DNA of 64,000 bases from Trichinella spiralis (Eukaryota > Nematoda > Enoplea > Trichinellida > Trichinellidae). The stretch's first letter is position 1; each line of letters begins with the position of its first letter. Under the pieces are notes generated by a model. That model was not told where the DNA came from. It did no database searches and saw only the letters and a program-made list of their open reading frames with translations. Positions 60,976 to 64,000 of this stretch are shown here, one piece after another. The position numbers and the translations under genes were made by a program. Location of the stretch: positions 11,624,691-11,688,690 of the forward strand of contig CM012953.1 in assembly GCA_000181795.3 (NCBI GenBank), read 5' to 3'.

Positions 60976-61954
60976 ATTTGGAGACAGAAAAGTGCACCGT
61001 TTGGCAAGTGAGAAAAAATCCACTATTAATAGCGGCCTAAGATTAACCTGGCTCAAAATTAGCAATGACCACAACGCGTGACCCAAGCCCAAGCAAGCAT
61101 TACTTTATTTGCTAATCAGATGTGCGTCAATTAATGGCAACTGCCGTGTTAATGATCCAAAAATTGACAAAGCATGGAGAGAAGTAAAAATGTAGCGCCC
61201 ATTTTTGGCCAATCATCAACGACACTGTAAAAATACAAAGCAATAATTAAAGGTTCATAACACGAACGCTAATAATCCGCTGTTTTTTGGGGCAACAAAT
61301 TCGCACCACTTGTTGACAGCAAACAATCACTTGATTGTTATTACGCTCAAGAAAAATAATGAAGATGAAAAATATGAATTTTCATGCATATTCAATTGTT
61401 TATTTAGTTTTGCTTTTCAAAATTCAAAAATATGCTACAAATGGTGAGAAAAGTTGGAACAAAATTATCTTAGCAGCGCTAAAACAAAAAGATGTCGACG
61501 CCAGTGTTTTAAGGTGCATTTTGCCATTTTTAGATCATAAACGCTTCTCGATAATAGCACGTGATGATCAATGAATGAATGAATGAATGAATGATTCACT
61601 GCAATGTTGGTGCAAAAAGCAAACATGCTTACTTGCTTGCACGTTCACCAGTTTCACGGCTGATTGAACATGGCAAAAGTTTATGGCACATTTGGATTTA
61701 GTGAATTTTATTGTGAAATTTTTGATTATCATTTTTAGGCCATTTTCTAATTTAAAATTCTCATTGAACAGCCTTTTCACTTCATTGTTGGCTTAACAAC
61801 AAACAAACATAATTGCACACGAAAACAATGCAACTGTAAAACTCGGCTTTAAAGTGAATGAACACTTTAAAATTTCATGCTTTACAAGCATGGATAAATA
61901 AAACTATTTAAAGTCAAAAATCAACTCGAATTGAAAACACTGACAATAGTGAAA
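60976..61954. other. Spacer between lectin gene and Ig-EGF gene 2
   Basis: A divergent promoter region. An (AATG)n microsatellite lies at about 61571-61594. The 79-codon frame at 61335-61574 begins with a signal-peptide-like stretch but has no recognisable domain; it may be a chance frame or a decayed family exon. Confidence 0.45.
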
Positions 61955-62907
61955 ATGAAAATGAAAATATTATTAATAGCAGCGTTGATTGTTTGTTGCA
62001 GTCGAGCGATGATAAAAGCTAATAGTTGGCGTATGCCTATTTATAAATATGTCGAGCGGCGAGCTGTTTTTGTTGGGCGATCGATTATTTTTCAGTGCAA
62101 CATGAAAAAAGAATTTGAAAATTTTATCCCTTACAACAGTAGCTGGCGTTTAGGTATTCAATGGCTTCGCTTGACGCCTCATGGTTTTCTGCCAATTGCA
62201 TACCCGGATGCATTTCCGATGGCATATAGGTAAAAAAAGTTTTCAATTTTACCACTATTTAATGTTTAATGTTTAGAAATTATGAAATATCAAACGACAC
62301 ACTGAAAATAATCAGTGCTCAAGAAGATTTGCACAGTGGATTGTACATGTGCACAGTTAACAGAGGGCCACATCAAGTGTTTGCTACTGCCTTTGAATTA
62401 AGTTCAGCAATTTATCCATATTGGTCAATGATGTTGCTAATTTACAATTTTAGGTGTAGATGTATGCAAATTTGAAAATTTCCTTTATATAGATTATTGT
62501 AAATTTGGTGTTTGCGAAATATCAAAGGATGATTTCAATTTAACAGAACTCAACTGCGCATGTGAACCTGGATACAGTGGTTTCGGTTGCATTCACAGTG
62601 ATGCATTTTTATTTCTTTCATTTTTTAAAATTACATCTATTTGCTGAAAGATTTTCTTATCACAGGAACTAAAATTCTAAGAACGTATATATGGTTGGCG
62701 TGGATTCCAGTATTTGTCATGAGCTCAACTACAATAGTTGCAGTGACCATTATCTTCTTCGTCGTCGATGCAAGGTAACGAGCATGAAGAAGTCTATTTT
62801 TCTAAGTACTCAATATAAAAGATTTTTTTAGAAAAAAGAGAAAAAAGTATGCAAGGCATCGAATAATAACATATCGAAACATGATAGAAGATGATTTGAA
62901 GGATTGA
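61955..62907 (+). CDS. Ig-EGF-transmembrane protein, family member 2
   Basis: A predicted type I membrane protein of 242 aa. Exons: 61955-62229, 62277-62401, 62454-62597, 62666-62774, 62832-62907. Signal peptide (MKMKILLIAALIVCCSRA); Ig-like domain Cys48, Trp70 (IQWLRL), Cys117 (DLHSGLYMC); EGF-like Cys138-149-154-168-170-179, spaced C-10-C-4-C-13-C-1-C-8-C with CACEPGYSGFGC; transmembrane helix about 188-215; a basic 27-residue tail (RKKRKKYARHR). Exon 2 is exactly 125 nt, as in member 1, and the first three intron phases are identical (2, 1, 1), proving common descent despite low sequence identity. It has one additional intron at the end of the membrane segment. Either ATG at 61955 or 61961 could start it. 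Confidence 0.85.
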
Positions 62908-63360
62908 AGAAATGCATTTATTGTTAAATTTATTTAAATTTATTGCAAATGTAGCAGATATGAAGATATAATTTCAGTCATACCATTTCATTTTCCATAC
63001 TATACCAATATTTCAAAAGATAAATAACAACAATTTGAAAAATGAATGACAAATATACTTTTCATATTATTTTTCTTGTTTACACTCGATTCATTATCTC
63101 CAATGAATATTTTGTAATAGTACACAACCGTGAAAAACGCATGTTTAAAATAATAAACAGTACTTTATTTGTTTATTTTCAATGTATTAATTTAAAAGCG
63201 TATTTGTTTATCTTAATTGAAATTTAAATAATTAAAAACAAAAACAATAAATGTGATAATTATAAACTGTTGAAATTTAAACTTTAAAATACCACCAGTT
63301 TGAGTGTAATTTAAACTAAGCATTTTATGCAAACTGTTCAAACACAAATATCCGGATCAA
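62908..63360. other. Spacer between Ig-EGF genes 2 and 3
   Basis: About 450 bp of AT-rich sequence; no independent feature seen. It should contain the promoter of the third paralogue. Confidence 0.45.
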
Positions 63361-64000
63361 ATGCAGATTATTAGCTTTTCTGGTAAAATGAAAAGGTATT
63401 TCAAAGGGATGTTACCCATTTTAATTGTATATTTTATACTGATGATGCAAAGTGTGACGTCGGATTTAATAAAAGATGAAGAAGGATATATAGAAATTCC
63501 TCCTGTTCAGTTCCGCAAGGAAGCGTATTTTGATCTTCGAAGCGGTCACGGCGCTACAATTTCTTGCCAGAGTATCAAGGAGGAATTATTACCGTTCGTG
63601 AAATCTGAAGAAAATTGGCAAACCCAAACACACTGGTATAAAAAAAATGATTCAAACTGGCAGTTAGTTACCGTACCTAGCGACATGCCGCAAATTTTAC
63701 AGTAAACATAATTTTTCTCATTACAACAACAATACAGGTCATGCGATTGGTTTAGAAATTTACGATTTTATGGTGAAGATATCGAAATAGCAAGTTTATT
63801 AGCTGGCGTGCACAACGGAGATTATCTTTGCATAGTTTCCATTGTAAACAAAAGCATTGCCGTTGCGATGAACATTCGCTTGGGTAAACTGAATTTAAAC
63901 AGACAAATAAGAAATAATTTATTGTCATATTCTACTTTTTTTTCAACAGATGTTTTCGATTGTAAGCAACATTTTAGCGTCTCCCACGGTTATTGTTTTC
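63361..64000 (+). CDS. Ig-EGF-transmembrane protein, family member 3 (cut by window end)
   Basis: Partial. Exons seen: 63361-63701, 63738-63883, 63950-64000 and beyond. Signal peptide (from an internal Met at 63388: MKRYFKGMLPILIVYFILMM); Ig-like domain with ATISCQS, HWYKKND and HNGDYLC; start of the EGF domain with two Cys ten residues apart (DCKQHFSVSHGYC), the same C-10-C spacing as members 1 and 2. Intron phases 2 and 1 match the paralogues. Exon 2 is 146 nt instead of 125, and its intron 1 is only 36 nt, unusually short, so that boundary is less certain. The remaining EGF and membrane exons lie outside the window. Confidence 0.8.

Noticed and set aside
60640-61092. 150-codon single-exon reading of the lectin gene
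   Set aside because: The frame runs past a GTAAGT donor after SSVEEL. Splicing to two further exons restores a complete C-type lectin domain.

Overview
The window is nuclear DNA of a small-genome animal: AT-rich, with protein genes split by short introns (mostly 45-75 nt, GT...AG) and long gene-poor AT-rich stretches. A clade I (Enoplea; Trichinella/Trichuris-like) nematode is the best fit. This is inferred from the mitochondrial EF-Tu, which carries a C-terminal extension of about 40 residues as known for nematode EF-Tu1, from the tiny introns, and from the TAX-4-like channel. No species was confirmed.

Layout. 1-4 kb: no gene seen. 4.05-5.2 kb: CSN5 (COP9 signalosome protease), intronless. 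5.2-12.4 kb: mobile-element territory, with a Ty3/gypsy integrase remnant on the minus strand, a decayed BEL/Pao-like gag scrap, degenerate 270-280 bp duplications, and an open piggyBac-type transposase flanked by LTR-like direct repeats. 13.4-15.5 kb: mitochondrial EF-Tu, 9 exons. 15.8-19.8 kb: two large convergent single-exon genes I do not recognise. 21.5-32.3 kb: a CNG channel alpha subunit (TAX-4/CNGA type), 6 exons, with a 6.9 kb first intron. 32.4-33.9 kb, minus strand: TRAX (translin-associated X) and a CCDC86/Cgr1 ribosome-biogenesis protein, only about 150 nt apart. 35.4-37.3 kb: UBXN4 (10 exons), converging tail to tail on NUP188 (37.4-42.3 kb, minus). 43.8-48.9 kb: ATP-citrate lyase in 23 exons. 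49.7-51.9 kb: an internally deleted Ty3/gypsy copy whose distal 1.3 kb is an inverted duplicate of 5.2-6.54 kb, including the end of CSN5. 53.9 and 56.4 kb: two small orphan ORFs. 58.6-64 kb: a tandem family of three Ig-EGF-transmembrane genes with identical intron phases (the third is cut by the window end), with a C-type-lectin-domain gene on the opposite strand between the first and second.

Most genes are conserved housekeeping functions: ubiquitin-like signalling (CSN5, UBXN4), mitochondrial translation, nuclear pore, acetyl-CoA supply, small-RNA/tRNA processing (TRAX) and ribosome biogenesis. The least explained part is the Ig-EGF-TM cluster at the right end, which looks like a locally expanded, fast-evolving cell-surface or secreted family. 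The transposon-rich block around 5-12 kb and its inverted partner at 50-52 kb is the main structural oddity. Exon boundaries were placed by hand from splice signals, phase and protein-family similarity.
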